From contig NZ_CP043661.1 in NCBI RefSeq assembly GCF_014217565.1, positions 7,998,001 to 8,062,000 of the forward strand: DNA of 64,000 nt, read 5' to 3'. The stretch comes from Kribbella qitaiheensis. Lineage in GTDB: Bacteria > Actinomycetota > Actinomycetes > Propionibacteriales > Kribbellaceae. The notes below the pieces were generated by a model that saw only the letters and a list, made by a program, of their open reading frames with translations, was not told where the DNA came from and made no database searches. The position numbers and the translations under genes were made by a program. Positions 41,170 to 49,805 of this stretch are shown here, in pieces (positions within the stretch are counted from its first letter, which is position 1; each line of letters opens with the position of its first letter).

Positions 41170-42159
41170 GTGGACATTCTGATTCTCGGTGGAACAGCCT
41201 TTCTGGGGCGTGAGATCGCGACCCAGGCGTTGGCGCGTGGGCATGCCGTCACCTGTCTTGCCCGGGGCGAGAGCGGCGGGGTGGCCGACGGCGCGACGCT
41301 GATCGCGACGGACCGGAGCAGCCCCGACGCGTACGCCGCGGTCGCGGAGCAGCAATGGGATGCCGTGTTCGAGGTGTCGTGGCAGCCAGGGTTCGTGAGG
41401 GGTGCGCTGGATGCCCTTGCAGACAAGGCGAAACACTGGACCTACATCTCGTCCGGCAATGCGTACGAGAAATTCGATACACCGGGCGCGGACGAGTCGG
41501 CGCCGCTGAGGGACGCCTTGGACGGGGACGTCGCCGAGCGCGAGCAGTACGGCGAGGCGAAGGTGGCCTGTGAGGTCGCTTCGGCCGACGCGGTGGGGGA
41601 TCGGCTGGTGATCGCGCGGGCCGGGCTGATCGGCGGGCCGGGGGATGCCAGCGACCGGGGTGGGGCGTGGGTGGCCCGGGCGGCCCGTGCGCCGGAGGAG
41701 CCGTTGCTCGTGCCCGACACCCCCGAGCTGGCGACTTCGGTGATCGACGTCCGCGATTTCGCGTCCTGGCTGCTGGATTGTGCCGGGAACGGTCGCACGG
41801 GGGCGTACGACGCAGTCGGGCCCGTGGTGCCTTTCGGGGAGTGGATCGAGTTGGTGCGCTCAGTTGGCGGTCACACCGGGCCGGTGGTGCTCGCGCCGCG
41901 GGAGTGGTTGGAGGCGCAGGAGGTAAATCAGTACATGGGTCCTGACTCGATCGCGATGTGGTTGACCGAGCCGGGATACGAAGGCTGGTCGAACCGCAGC
42001 GGTCAGGCCGCGATCACCGCGGGGCTGAAGCATCGGCCCCGGGACGAGTTCGTCCGCGACACGCTCGCCTGGGAGCGCGAACTCGGGCTGGACCGGGTCC
42101 GGAAGGCCGGCCTCAGCCCGGAGCGGGAGAGCGAGTTGATCAGGTCACTGCAGAGCTGA
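41170..42159 (+). CDS. NAD-dependent epimerase/dehydratase-type protein (atypical SDR)
   Basis: A 329-aa Rossmann protein beginning DILILGGTAFLGREIATQA, the dinucleotide-binding G-G-T-x-F-L-G-R of NmrA/epimerase-like atypical SDRs. WTYISSGNAYEKFD corresponds to the strand-4 S-S region, and EQYGEAKVACE carries Y-x-x-x-K. A substrate-binding C-terminal half follows. The gene is oxidoreductase-like but substrate unknown. GTG 41170 precedes the first conserved strand; no Shine-Dalgarno is visible there, so the mRNA may be leaderless or start slightly upstream (ATG 41134). Confidence 0.82.
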   Translation: MDILILGGTAFLGREIATQALARGHAVTCLARGESGGVADGATLIATDRSSPDAYAAVAEQQWDAVFEVSWQPGFVRGALDALADKAKHWTYISSGNAYEKFDTPGADESAPLRDALDGDVAEREQYGEAKVACEVASADAVGDRLVIARAGLIGGPGDASDRGGAWVARAARAPEEPLLVPDTPELATSVIDVRDFASWLLDCAGNGRTGAYDAVGPVVPFGEWIELVRSVGGHTGPVVLAPREWLEAQEVNQYMGPDSIAMWLTEPGYEGWSNRSGQAAITAGLKHRPRDEFVRDTLAWERELGLDRVRKAGLSPERESELIRSLQS

Positions 42160-42202
42160 TTGTTCTCAGCGCCGGATCGGCAGAGCGTGGGAGAGTAGCG
42201 GC

Positions 42203-42694
42203 ATGCGTCTGGTGCTGATCTCGGACACGCATCTGCCGGTGCGGGCGAAGCGACTGCCTGCTGCCGTGTGGGATGCGATCGACGAAGCCGATGTGGTGAT
42301 CCACGCGGGCGACTGGGTGAACGTGGAGCTGCTCGACGAGCTGGAGTCGCGATCGCAACGACTGATCGGGTGCTGGGGCAACAACGACGGGCCGGTACTC
42401 CGGGCCAGGCTGCCGGAGGTCGCGCGAGTTTCGCTCGACGGGCTGGCGATCGCGGTCGTGCATGAGACCGGTGCGAGCAAGGGTCGTGAAGAACGCTGTG
42501 AGAGCGCGTTCCCGGGAGTGGATCTGCTGGTTTTCGGGCACAGCCACATACCGTGGGACACCACGGCACCGAAGGGTTTGCGACTGCTCAATCCGGGCTC
42601 TCCAACGGATCGCCGCAGGCAGCCGTTCTGCACGTATCAGACCGCCGAGATCAACTCGGGCCGCCTGGAGAACGTTGCCCTGCACAACCTCTAA
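42203..42694 (+). CDS. Metallophosphoesterase, YfcE/MJ0936 type
   Basis: A 163-aa single-domain calcineurin-like phosphoesterase. All metal ligands are visible: LISDTHLP (D and H), HAGDWVN (D), GCWGNNDG (N), the histidine in AVVHETG, and FGHSHIPWD (H-x-H). It would hydrolyse phosphodiesters or nucleotide-type substrates using two metal ions. It lies 43 nt after the epimerase gene on the same strand, possibly one transcript. The ATG matches the family N-terminus. Confidence 0.88.
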   Translation: MRLVLISDTHLPVRAKRLPAAVWDAIDEADVVIHAGDWVNVELLDELESRSQRLIGCWGNNDGPVLRARLPEVARVSLDGLAIAVVHETGASKGREERCESAFPGVDLLVFGHSHIPWDTTAPKGLRLLNPGSPTDRRRQPFCTYQTAEINSGRLENVALHNL

Positions 42695-42755
42695 GGCGCG
42701 GGACAAGCTTTTAGTCGCGGGACAGCCCTTGGGTCGCGGGACAACCTCTGAGTCG
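42695..42755 (+). repeat. Three short direct repeats GTCGCGGGACAA
   Basis: GCGGGACAAGC, GTCGCGGGACAGC and GTCGCGGGACAAC recur at about 20-nt spacing immediately after the phosphoesterase stop, joined by CTTTTA, CCTTGG and CTCTGA. No gene is evident up to 42851. Confidence 0.6.
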
Positions 42756-42851
42756 CCGGCGGTAGATCCGGAGACAGCGGCAAGTGCCGCCGGCAGACGG
42801 TTCGCAGTACGGGCTGATCTCCGGCGCCCTGGATCAGGGCGCCGGGCTCGA

Positions 42852-43007
42852 TCAGGCGCTTGCTGCTTCTTTGACGCGGGTCTTGAGTCGATCCCGGACT
42901 TCTTCGGGGGTGTAGGCGCGACGCTTGCGCTCGCCCCTAGCGATCACCACACCGGTTGCCGCGACGCCGACAATTCCCGCCAGTCCTACGACCTTCCATG
43001 CCTTCAT
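42852..43007 (-). CDS. 51-aa single-pass membrane protein
   Basis: Translation gives MKAWKVVGLAGIVGVAATGV, then VIARGERKRRAYTPEEVRDR and LKTRVKEAASA. An N-terminal membrane helix is followed by an arginine-rich stop-transfer and an amphipathic helix starting T-P-E-E, giving an N-out/C-in small protein of a type common in actinomycetes. No clear Shine-Dalgarno precedes ATG 43007. It is divergent from the hydrolase gene with 18 nt between starts. Confidence 0.65.
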   Translation of the reverse strand: MKAWKVVGLAGIVGVAATGVVIARGERKRRAYTPEEVRDRLKTRVKEAASA

Positions 43008-43025
43008 GAGCATTAATGTAGCGAT

Positions 43026-43661
43026 GTGGAGACACGGATTTCACTGGATGACGCTACGGAACTGACACGAACAGGTGACATTTGGCTTTTCCGGGGTGAC
43101 AGTGCGGCGGATCGGGCGATCCAGCTGACCACCAACAGCCCGGTCAACCATGTCGGCATGGCGATCGTGCTCGAGGACATGCCACCGCTGATGTGGCATG
43201 CCGAGCTAGGCCGTTCGCTGCCGGACGTGTGGTCCGGCAACCACCAGCGCGGCGTGCAGCTGCACGATCTGCGCGACGCGGTGGTGACCTGGTCGCGCCG
43301 GTATGGCCAGCACGCGTGGCTCCGGCAGCTCGACCACACCGTCACGCGCGAGATGGAGGACGCCGTACTGCGTACTGTCGCGCGCCTGGACGGGACGCCG
43401 TTCCCCTCCACCGCCCGGCTCGCGTCGCGATGGGCGCGGGGGAGGATCCCGAAGTTCCGGCGTGGAGAGCGCGAGCTGGAGCTGGAGACCGCGTACTGCG
43501 CGGAGGTGGTCGCCATGACGTACGAGGAGATGGGGTTGCTCGCGGGTGGGCGACGGCTGAACTGGTACGACCCGGGCCGGTTCTGGAGCGGTGACGATCT
43601 GGATCTCGCCGGCGGGGCGACGCTCGGCGAGGAGATCGCGGTCGACGTACCGCCGGCCTGA
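43026..43661 (+). CDS. YiiX-type permuted papain-like (NlpC/P60 clan) protein
   Basis: A 211-aa protein with the layout of permuted NlpC/P60 enzymes. An N-terminal D-I-W-L-F-R-G segment is followed by the catalytic-type histidine in NHVGMAIVLED; near the C-terminus, ETAYCAEVVAMTYEEMGLL has the C-A-E-x-V cysteine motif. Family members hydrolyse amide or lipid esters in cell-wall or lipid metabolism. No signal peptide is present, so it is cytoplasmic or exported without one. GTG 43026 lies only seven nucleotides after TAATGT, suggesting a leaderless mRNA. Confidence 0.75.
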   Translation: METRISLDDATELTRTGDIWLFRGDSAADRAIQLTTNSPVNHVGMAIVLEDMPPLMWHAELGRSLPDVWSGNHQRGVQLHDLRDAVVTWSRRYGQHAWLRQLDHTVTREMEDAVLRTVARLDGTPFPSTARLASRWARGRIPKFRRGERELELETAYCAEVVAMTYEEMGLLAGGRRLNWYDPGRFWSGDDLDLAGGATLGEEIAVDVPPA

Positions 43662-43848
43662 TACCTCTTTGTTGCTGCAGGGGTCGCGTCCATTGCTGCC
43701 GGGGTCGCGCGATAGACGGCGTACGGAAACTGTCGGTGGGCTGTGATTGGCTTGGGGTAGTCGAATCCGGGAGGGCCGGATCGGCTTGCCGGCTTGGGAT
43801 TCCGGCTGATTCGTCCGAGCTGGACTCGCGTTGGAGGAGGCGCTGGGG

Positions 43849-45078
43849 ATGTATGCCGTCATCGACACCGAGACCACCGGCCTGCTGCCAGGACACCGGC
43901 ACCGGGTGATCGAGATCGCGGTCGTCCTGCTGGATGCGCAGGGCCGGTTCGAGCACGAGTGGGTCACCTTGCTGAACCCGCAACGCGACCTCGGTCCACA
44001 ACACATCCATGGCATCCTCACCGCCGACGTGCTGGCGGCGCCTGAGTTCATTGATGTCGCCGCGCACCTGGCCGGGCTGCTGGCCGGGCGGATGGTGGTG
44101 GGGCACAACGTGGAGTTCGATCTGGGGTTCCTGCGGGCGGAGTTCGAGCGGATCGGGTACGCCGTGCCGCTGGTCACCGAGCGGGCGATGTGCACGATGG
44201 CGCTTGCCGGTTATCTCTATCCGGGCGCCAAGCGGACTCTTGGCGCGTGCTGCTCGGCAGCCGGGATTCCCCTGGAGGGGTGGCATTCGGCGCTTGCCGA
44301 TACCCAGGCGACGGCGCTGCTGTTCGGGCGCTATCTGCAAGCGTTTCCCAGCCCGCGGCCTTGGCAATGGGCTTACGAAGAGGTGCGAAGATTGCCTTGG
44401 CCATCGATCCCGCAGGTGGAGTTCACGCCGACGGTGCGGCCCGTGCATGCGGGCGGCCGGCATGGCTGGATGAGCCGGCTCGTCGATCAGCTGCCACGGG
44501 TGCCCGAGCCGCCACAGGCCGACTCGTATCTGGCGGTCCTAGACACGATTCTGGCCGACCGCGAGATCGACCAGGCCGACGCGGATCAATTGGTCCATGT
44601 GGCCACCGACTTGGGCCTGACTCGGCCACAGGTGGACGAACTTCATGGCTACTACGTGGCCGCGTTGGCGTCGGCTCTGTGGGGCGGAGGTGAGGTGACC
44701 TCGGACCAACGGAATGACCTCGACAAGGTCGCCCTCATGCTCGGCCATCGAGCATCCGAGGTAGACGACGCGTTGCTGACCGCCAGCCGAGGCGCGTACC
44801 CCGTGCCGGCGCGACCCGGCGCGCACGGATTCCCGCCTGGCAGCACGCTGGTCTTCACCGGAGACATGGTCGAACCACGCGAAACCTGGTGGGACCGCGC
44901 AGTAGCAGCCGGCTTCATCCCCCAGGAGGCCGTCCGCCCAGACACCGACTTCGTCGTCGCGGCGGACGTAGACAGCCTCTCCCTCAAGGCCCGCACGGCC
45001 CGCGAGTACGCCGTCCCAATCATCGCCCTAGAAGACTTCCGCCGCCTACTACCTCCGGCCGAACAACAAGCGAGCTGA
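43849..45078 (+). CDS. DnaQ-type 3'-5' exonuclease with C-terminal BRCT domain
   Basis: A 409-aa protein. The DEDDh exonuclease domain contains AVIDTETTGLLPG (D-x-E), GHNVEFDLGFLRAEF (D), and HSALADTQAT (H and D). The central part (residues 215-310) is helical and TerB-like (REIDQADADQLVHVATD). The C-terminal BRCT domain begins FPPGSTLVFTGD and ends VPIIALEDFRRLL. This exonuclease-BRCT architecture is common in actinomycetes and implies DNA repair or replication editing. ATG 43849 has GGAGGAG upstream. It stands alone. Confidence 0.88.
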   Translation: MYAVIDTETTGLLPGHRHRVIEIAVVLLDAQGRFEHEWVTLLNPQRDLGPQHIHGILTADVLAAPEFIDVAAHLAGLLAGRMVVGHNVEFDLGFLRAEFERIGYAVPLVTERAMCTMALAGYLYPGAKRTLGACCSAAGIPLEGWHSALADTQATALLFGRYLQAFPSPRPWQWAYEEVRRLPWPSIPQVEFTPTVRPVHAGGRHGWMSRLVDQLPRVPEPPQADSYLAVLDTILADREIDQADADQLVHVATDLGLTRPQVDELHGYYVAALASALWGGGEVTSDQRNDLDKVALMLGHRASEVDDALLTASRGAYPVPARPGAHGFPPGSTLVFTGDMVEPRETWWDRAVAAGFIPQEAVRPDTDFVVAADVDSLSLKARTAREYAVPIIALEDFRRLLPPAEQQAS

Positions 45079-45252
45079 AATCGCCGCCCCGCCGGAACCT
45101 TCCGAGAGGCGAGTCGCTCGAGTGCCCCTGCCGGGACCCCTGACCGCCCGGCCGTTCGGCGTGCCTTGCCGGGGCTCACGGGTACGGGGTTGTTGGGCAT
45201 GCTCTGGTGAGTGTCGCGCAGTGGGGCCAGCCCGGCTGGGTAGGGTGCGGGC

Positions 45253-45777
45253 GTGGATCTCGCGGAGCTGGGTGAACGGATTTACCGGACGGCACATCTG
45301 ACCGGAGAGTTCGTCCTCCGTTCGGGTGTGACTACGGATCGGTACTTTGACAAGTACGCGTTTGAGGGCGACCCCGTCCTCCTCGACGCGATCGCTGAAG
45401 CGATGGCGCCGCTGGTGCCCGCCGATATCGAGGTCCTGGCCGGGCTCGAGATGGGCGGGATCCCTGTCGTCACCGCACTCAGCCGGCACACCGGTCTGCC
45501 CTGCGCCTTCGTCCGCAAGAAGGCCAAGTCCTACGGCACCCGCCGCCTGGCCGAAGGCGCCGACATCACGGGCCGTCGCGTCCTCGTCATCGAAGACGTT
45601 GTCACCAGCGGCGGCCAAATAGTCCTCTCCACCGCCGAACTCCGCTCCCTCGGCGCCGACATCCGAGAGGCCCTCTGCGTCATCGACCGCGAGGAAGGCG
45701 GCCCCCAATCCCTAGCCGCCGCCAACATCTCCCTCCTCTCCCTCCTAACAACCACCACCCTCACCCCAACCCCCTAA
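45253..45777 (+). CDS. pyrE: Orotate phosphoribosyltransferase
   Basis: A 174-aa type I phosphoribosyltransferase that makes OMP from orotate and PRPP in pyrimidine synthesis. Diagnostic sequences are FVLRSGVTTDRYFDKY at the N-terminus, VLAGLEMGGIPVVTAL, CAFVRKKAKSYGTRRL (lysine-rich loop) and the PRPP motif VLVIEDVVTSGGQ. The C-terminus (LLSLLTTTTLTPTP) reads into a 24-nt repeat array; the array supplies the last codons and the stop. GTG start. It is not next to other pyr genes, so regulation cannot be inferred. Confidence 0.9.
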   Translation: MDLAELGERIYRTAHLTGEFVLRSGVTTDRYFDKYAFEGDPVLLDAIAEAMAPLVPADIEVLAGLEMGGIPVVTALSRHTGLPCAFVRKKAKSYGTRRLAEGADITGRRVLVIEDVVTSGGQIVLSTAELRSLGADIREALCVIDREEGGPQSLAAANISLLSLLTTTTLTPTP

Positions 45778-45851
45778 CCCACCCTCACCCCAACCCCCTA
45801 ACCCACCCTCACCCCAACCCCCTAACCCACCCTCACCCCAACCCCCTAACC
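45756..45851. repeat. Four tandem 24-nt C-rich repeats at the pyrE 3' end
   Basis: Four exact copies of a 24-nt unit (CACCCTCACCCCAACCCCCT then AACC) begin inside the last codons of the orotate phosphoribosyltransferase gene and run past its stop. The complementary strand consists of G3-G5 runs separated by 2-4 nt, a strong G-quadruplex pattern. Confidence 0.93.
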
Positions 45852-45978
45852 CACCCGCACCCCGCTCCCGCCCCGCACCCACCACCCGGCGCGGATCCCA
45901 CGAGCCCACCCGGCGCGGCATCCCCGCGTCCTGTGTAGGTACACAGGGTCCGCGCTCGGGCCCTCGTGCCCTGGCGGA

Positions 45979-46845
45979 TCAGGTTGTCAGGGTGGCGTCG
46001 TATTGGGTTGCTATTGGTGGGGTTACCGGGGTGAGGATTGTGCCGGTGATGGGGTTGCCGAAGGTGCGGGTTCGGGTTGGGTGGGTGGTCGCGTACCAGG
46101 AGATGTAGGCGCAGACGACTCCGTCGATGGCGTCTTCCAGCCGTTTGAGGTCGACCTTGCGGGTGGCCGCGTCGAGGTTTTTGCGGATCAGTTGCCATTC
46201 GGTGCTGGTGTCGAGGTGCAGTGGTGGCGAGGCGTCGGCGAGTGACTCCAGGTATCCGACCAGGCGGAGCATCTCGCTGTGGAGGTGGTTGAAGTCGCGG
46301 CCGGCTTTCGCCTTGTACTGCAGGATCTTCGGCAGGTCGAACAGCGCGACCAACGCGGGATGCGGGTAGACCTCGGCCGCCCGGCGTACGGGGTTGTTCG
46401 TCAGATCGACCTCGAGGCCTAGGAGCTCCGCGATCCGCAGCGCGCGCGATCCGTCGGTGAAGCTCGGGTTGGCGGTGTTCGCAGAGTGGCAGTGCGCGCC
46501 GTACCGGCCGAAGTACTGACCGATCAGCCGTTCGCACAAGCGTTTGCCTGACGGGTTCACCACGATCAACGGCGCGTCGAACGCGACCAGGCACGGTCCG
46601 TCGGTCCACGGCCGCAACCAGGAGACGATCTCCTCGTCGGTCTGCCGGGTCGCGACGTCACGCAGTACGCCGCTGTCGTCGATCACCGCCAGTCCGGTGC
46701 TGCCTCGCTGTCCCCAGGCGAGGTCGACGCCGACGAAATGCGGGCGGCTACTCGTCGTCGTCGCCGACCTCGCGCCGCTCGATCTCGAATCGCAGGGACT
46801 TGCCCGAGCGGATCCGCTCGACTGCTGCCAGGCAGGCCGTGTCAC
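45979..46845 (-). CDS. DUF429 family protein (RNase H-like fold)
   Basis: A protein of up to 288 aa. The conserved region starts HFVGVDLAWGQRGSTGLAVI, followed by LVAFDAPLIVVNPSGKRLCE, EVYPHPALVALF and LEDAIDGVVCAYISW. DUF429 proteins have an RNase H-like fold with conserved acidic residues, and their role is unknown. No ATG, GTG or TTG lies in frame between GTG 46845 and the first conserved residue (about 46737). The protein therefore either overlaps the upstream gene by 98 nt or uses a non-standard start; the extra 35 N-terminal residues look like frameshadow. It is convergent with pyrE. Confidence 0.75.
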   Translation of the reverse strand: MTRPAWQQSSGSARASPCDSRSSGARSATTTSSRPHFVGVDLAWGQRGSTGLAVIDDSGVLRDVATRQTDEEIVSWLRPWTDGPCLVAFDAPLIVVNPSGKRLCERLIGQYFGRYGAHCHSANTANPSFTDGSRALRIAELLGLEVDLTNNPVRRAAEVYPHPALVALFDLPKILQYKAKAGRDFNHLHSEMLRLVGYLESLADASPPLHLDTSTEWQLIRKNLDAATRKVDLKRLEDAIDGVVCAYISWYATTHPTRTRTFGNPITGTILTPVTPPIATQYDATLTT

Positions 46846-47011
46846 TCATGTGTACGCCGATCTCGCCGAGCTTGTTCCGCAGTACCAGTGCCGCGTCTTC
46901 GGCCGAGCGGGAGCTGGACTCGTTGATCGCCTCGATCGTCGTGGCCGTGAGCTTCTCGCGGATGTCCGGGTGGACCTCATGGATCTCGTGCGTGATTCTG
47001 AACTCCGTCAT
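46748..47011 (-). CDS. 87-aa hypothetical protein upstream of DUF429 gene
   Basis: A small acidic, helical protein (MTEFRITHEIHEVHPDIREK, AEDAALVLRNKLGEIGVHMS, ERREVGDDDE). It begins after GGGAG and ends within the presumed start region of the DUF429 gene, so the two are co-transcribed. No family recognised. Confidence 0.65.
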   Translation of the reverse strand: MTEFRITHEIHEVHPDIREKLTATTIEAINESSSRSAEDAALVLRNKLGEIGVHMSDTACLAAVERIRSGKSLRFEIERREVGDDDE

Positions 47012-47076
47012 CGCGTCTCACTCCCGGTTCGGCGGCCTGCCCCAGACTCTGGGTCCAGCGTAGTCATCGGAAGCGG

Positions 47077-47580
47077 TTATGCGAGTACCCGGCTCACGAA
47101 ACTGTCGAGCCTCTGACCTAGCCGATCGACCCGGACTCCGGAGGCGACCGTTTCGCCTTGCGGTACCTCGGGGTCACGCAGGCCCCGGACGTAGAGCGAG
47201 CACGCCAGATCCGCGCAGATATAGGTGCCGACCGTGTTGCCCGCACGCCCGGCCGAACCGGCTCGCCGGGCCGCGAACAACGAGACGTCGATGACTCGGT
47301 GCGCGGTGTGGCAGAGGTCGCACAGTCCGGTACCACGCCGGGGCTTGCCGGTCGCTGCGGTTCCGAGCGCGATCGACGTCACGCCACCATCCCGCGGTAC
47401 GACGAGGTAGGCACGCGCGGGTGCCTTGGGGTCGCGCCAGCCGAGGTAGTCCAGCGACTCCCACGGCAGCTCACCAAAGTCACGCGGCAGCGTCATCGCC
47501 TTCACCAGGCTCTTCGTCGAGTTGACGAATCCGCCTCGAATCTCCGCGGCACTCACCGGTTCCACAGCCATTCCCTCCAT
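47077..47580 (-). CDS. FBP-domain treble-clef zinc-finger protein
   Basis: A 167-aa protein with the FBP C-terminal zinc-binding domain related to FusB/FusC, proteins that bind elongation factor G and release stalled ribosomes. The N-terminus EIRGGFVNSTKSLVKAM and LPWESLDYLGWRDPKAPAR precede the zinc site, which has CDLCHT and YICADLACS (C-x2-C ... C-x3-C). An ATG three codons later (47571) sits too close to GGAGG to be certain. It is likely a translation factor; involvement with fusidic-acid-like stress is inference from family. Confidence 0.82.
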   Translation of the reverse strand: MEGMAVEPVSAAEIRGGFVNSTKSLVKAMTLPRDFGELPWESLDYLGWRDPKAPARAYLVVPRDGGVTSIALGTAATGKPRRGTGLCDLCHTAHRVIDVSLFAARRAGSAGRAGNTVGTYICADLACSLYVRGLRDPEVPQGETVASGVRVDRLGQRLDSFVSRVLA

Positions 47581-48133
47581 AGATCAACCCCACCACCCAA
47601 CCCGCCCACGCTTCACCTCGCAACCCAATAACCCCTTGCCCTCAGCAACAACCTCGCCCTCGGAGGCGGGGGCGTCCGGTCGTGGTGCGACTGGCGAGTC
47701 TCTCGATCGGGTAGTGACTGTGGTCCCCGCGCAGCCGCACTCGTGGTACGCCGTTCTCGTACTTCATCCGCACGATCCGGCGCCCGGGCCACAGATCGCC
47801 CCGCGGCCGTCGCCTGTTTCGGCCAGCGCCTTTGCGCCCCGCTTGGGCGCTCCTGTGCGGAGGGGTGCTCCGTTGATGCTGGGGTCAGGTGGCGTCTGCG
47901 TAGGTGGTGGTGCGGGAGGTGTCGTGGTTGCGGAGGTCTACGCCGAAGTCGACCGAAGCCTTCAGCCGGAGCAGTCTGGCAGCGGCTTTCGGGTGGTGGG
48001 GTTCGTGGCGGGGGGCGTCGGGTTCGTCGCAATGGGGTCACGATCGTTGGCGGGGTTGGTTCTGGCCTGGCTCGTCACCTTGGGTGCTGAGAGAATTTCA
48101 GTGAGTGCCGGGCTAGGTCCAGGGGGTCCGCCA

Positions 48134-48631
48134 ATGATCGACACCAGGTTCCACCGCTGGCTCCTGCCATTCCTTGGGCGTCGAGGGCGGCGTGCGCCTG
48201 AAGAGCTGCGGCCTCGGGGTACGAGTTCCCGCGTGAGCCGACTGTCCGCGCGGTACGACGCCGAGGTGGATCTCGCGTTGCAGCGGCTTTGGCCGAAGGC
48301 GCGGGTTTACCACGATCGCGAGTTCACCCGGGATCGTGCTGACTTTCTGTTGGTGGTTCGCGGGCGCGGTGTGATGATCGAGACGAAGGTCAAGAGCGAT
48401 CCGGGGTTGTTCCACGGATCCACGCTGCCGCCGTTGCTCGATCGCCTTCAGCGCGACGGCCGGCGCCTGGTCGTACTCCTCAACCAAGGCGACCCGACCC
48501 CGGCCCGCCAACTGGTCGCCGACAAGCTCGGCGGCAAGGCCCGCGTGATCGTCTGGTCCGGCCCCGCCGACGACGCCGAACTCCGCGCCGCAGTAGAAGC
48601 CCTGATTCGCAGAGAAAGCCGCCGCGCTTAA
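48134..48631 (+). CDS. NERD/restriction-endonuclease-like protein
   Basis: A 165-aa protein containing a PD-(D/E)XK-type core: ARYDAEVDLALQRLWPKARV, then DRADFLLVVRGRGVMIETKV. The D in RADF and E-x-K in IETKVKS are likely metal ligands, as in NERD and Mrr-like domains. The C-terminal half continues with a Rossmann-like strand (RLVVLLNQGD) and a helix. The start is uncertain: ATG 48134 has AGGGGG upstream, while ATG 48032 would add a possible membrane helix (SLAGLVLAWLVTLG). From 47581 to 48133 I see no other supported gene; the long frames there are Arg/Pro-rich shadows. Confidence 0.6.
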   Translation: MIDTRFHRWLLPFLGRRGRRAPEELRPRGTSSRVSRLSARYDAEVDLALQRLWPKARVYHDREFTRDRADFLLVVRGRGVMIETKVKSDPGLFHGSTLPPLLDRLQRDGRRLVVLLNQGDPTPARQLVADKLGGKARVIVWSGPADDAELRAAVEALIRRESRRA

Positions 48632-49001
48632 CCCGCCCAAGCATTCAACCGTGACTGGGGAACTGCCACGCCTGACCCGGCCAAGCGTCCATCGGCGAGT
48701 GGGAGGCTGGAGGGCGCCTGCTCACCCATGCGCCTAGTGGCGGGTGGAGAACGGCCGGGCCTGATCCACTGGTTCGTCTGCCTGCGGAGGTCAGAACCCG
48801 GGTCGGCTGGTGCGGCGACGAGTGGAGTGGGGAAACAGACAGCGCGGAGAGCGAGGGGTGTGTGCTCTCCGCGCTGCGAGTTGGCTCCGTGCCGCGAGGT
48901 GTGCCCGAAGTGGGCGGCGGATCGGAGTCGTCTGGGGCCCGTCGCCGGGGGCGATGGGGGAGTGCGGTCAGTGGGGAGTGCGGTCAATCAGGAGTGTGCG
49001 G
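48632..49001. other. Intergenic region without supported gene
   Basis: About 370 nt without a convincing gene on either strand. The only pattern is a set of three close AGTGCGGTCA-like words (about 48959-48998) just downstream of the lipoprotein stop. Confidence 0.6.
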
Positions 49002-49571
49002 TCAGCACTTCACGGGGGTGGTGCGGCCGCCGTCTACTACCCAGCGGCCTTGGACCAGTTCGACGCGCATCTCGTCTAGCCAGCGGGTCGGGGTTTTGGC
49101 TGGCAGGACGGTCTTGCCCTTAGAGTCGACGGTGGTGGCCTTCTTCGTGTCGTAGCAGGCGCGGACGATGACGCCGTTGGCCAGCAGAGTCCTCTTGGCC
49201 CAGAGGACAGTGGTGACGCCGGTGTTGTGGAGTCGCTTGCCGCGGTAGTACTTCGCTTGCTGGCTGATCGCCTTGTACAAGTTGGTCGTCATGACCGGGA
49301 CCAGTTGCTTGGTGGACTTGCCGCCGCTTCGCATCATCACGTCCAAGGCGACGCGGTAGTTGTAGTAGGCGTTGACCACCGGGTCGTCCGATTCGGGCGA
49401 ACCCTCCACTTGGGCGGAGCCGTCCGCGACCGCGTCGGTCAGGCCGTGCTTGGCTGCCTTCTGCGCGCCGGGTGATTGCGCCGCGACGTCGGATGAGTCG
49501 CCGTTGCCGCAGCCTGCGAGCATCAGGACCGGGACTAGCGTGGCGGTCACCGCCAGGTTCCGAATACGCAT
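49002..49571 (-). CDS. Lipoprotein with NTF2-like domain
   Basis: A 189-aa exported lipoprotein. The signal is RNLAVTATLVPVLMLAGCGN with a lipobox LAGC. A short Ala/Ser/Asp-rich linker leads into a domain of NTF2/SnoaL-like character (VVNAYYNYRVALDVMMRSGG, then strands such as VIVRACYDTKKATTV and RVELVQGRWVVDGG). ATG 49571 has GGAGG nine bases upstream; the longer frame would place a hydrophilic tail before the signal. It acts at the outer face of the membrane; function unknown. Confidence 0.8.
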   Translation of the reverse strand: MRIRNLAVTATLVPVLMLAGCGNGDSSDVAAQSPGAQKAAKHGLTDAVADGSAQVEGSPESDDPVVNAYYNYRVALDVMMRSGGKSTKQLVPVMTTNLYKAISQQAKYYRGKRLHNTGVTTVLWAKRTLLANGVIVRACYDTKKATTVDSKGKTVLPAKTPTRWLDEMRVELVQGRWVVDGGRTTPVKC

Positions 49572-49805
49572 TGGTCCGAACCTCCTGTCGGGCGCGGCGC
49601 CGCTGGCAACTACTGGCGCGGCTTGGCCGCTGACACTTATCGGCACTGACCGTGTAACGCTGAGACACAGACCGTGGTCACTGTGACCTAGATCACAGTC
49701 GACCCGGTACCGGGGTAGGGGGTCGGATTTGGCTCCCTGGCTGGACGTCTGAAGGCGCGCTGCTTTCTAGGCTCTATCTCAGTTGTTGAGACCAAGGAGA
49801 GAGCC

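Noticed and set aside
45100..45250. Possible terminator or small RNA after the DnaQ-BRCT gene
   Set aside because: Several short GC-rich complementarities but no single convincing stem.
47613..48041. 142-aa minus-strand ORF
   Set aside because: Arg/Pro-rich (PPPRTPPPESR type) with no ribosome-binding site or family resemblance.
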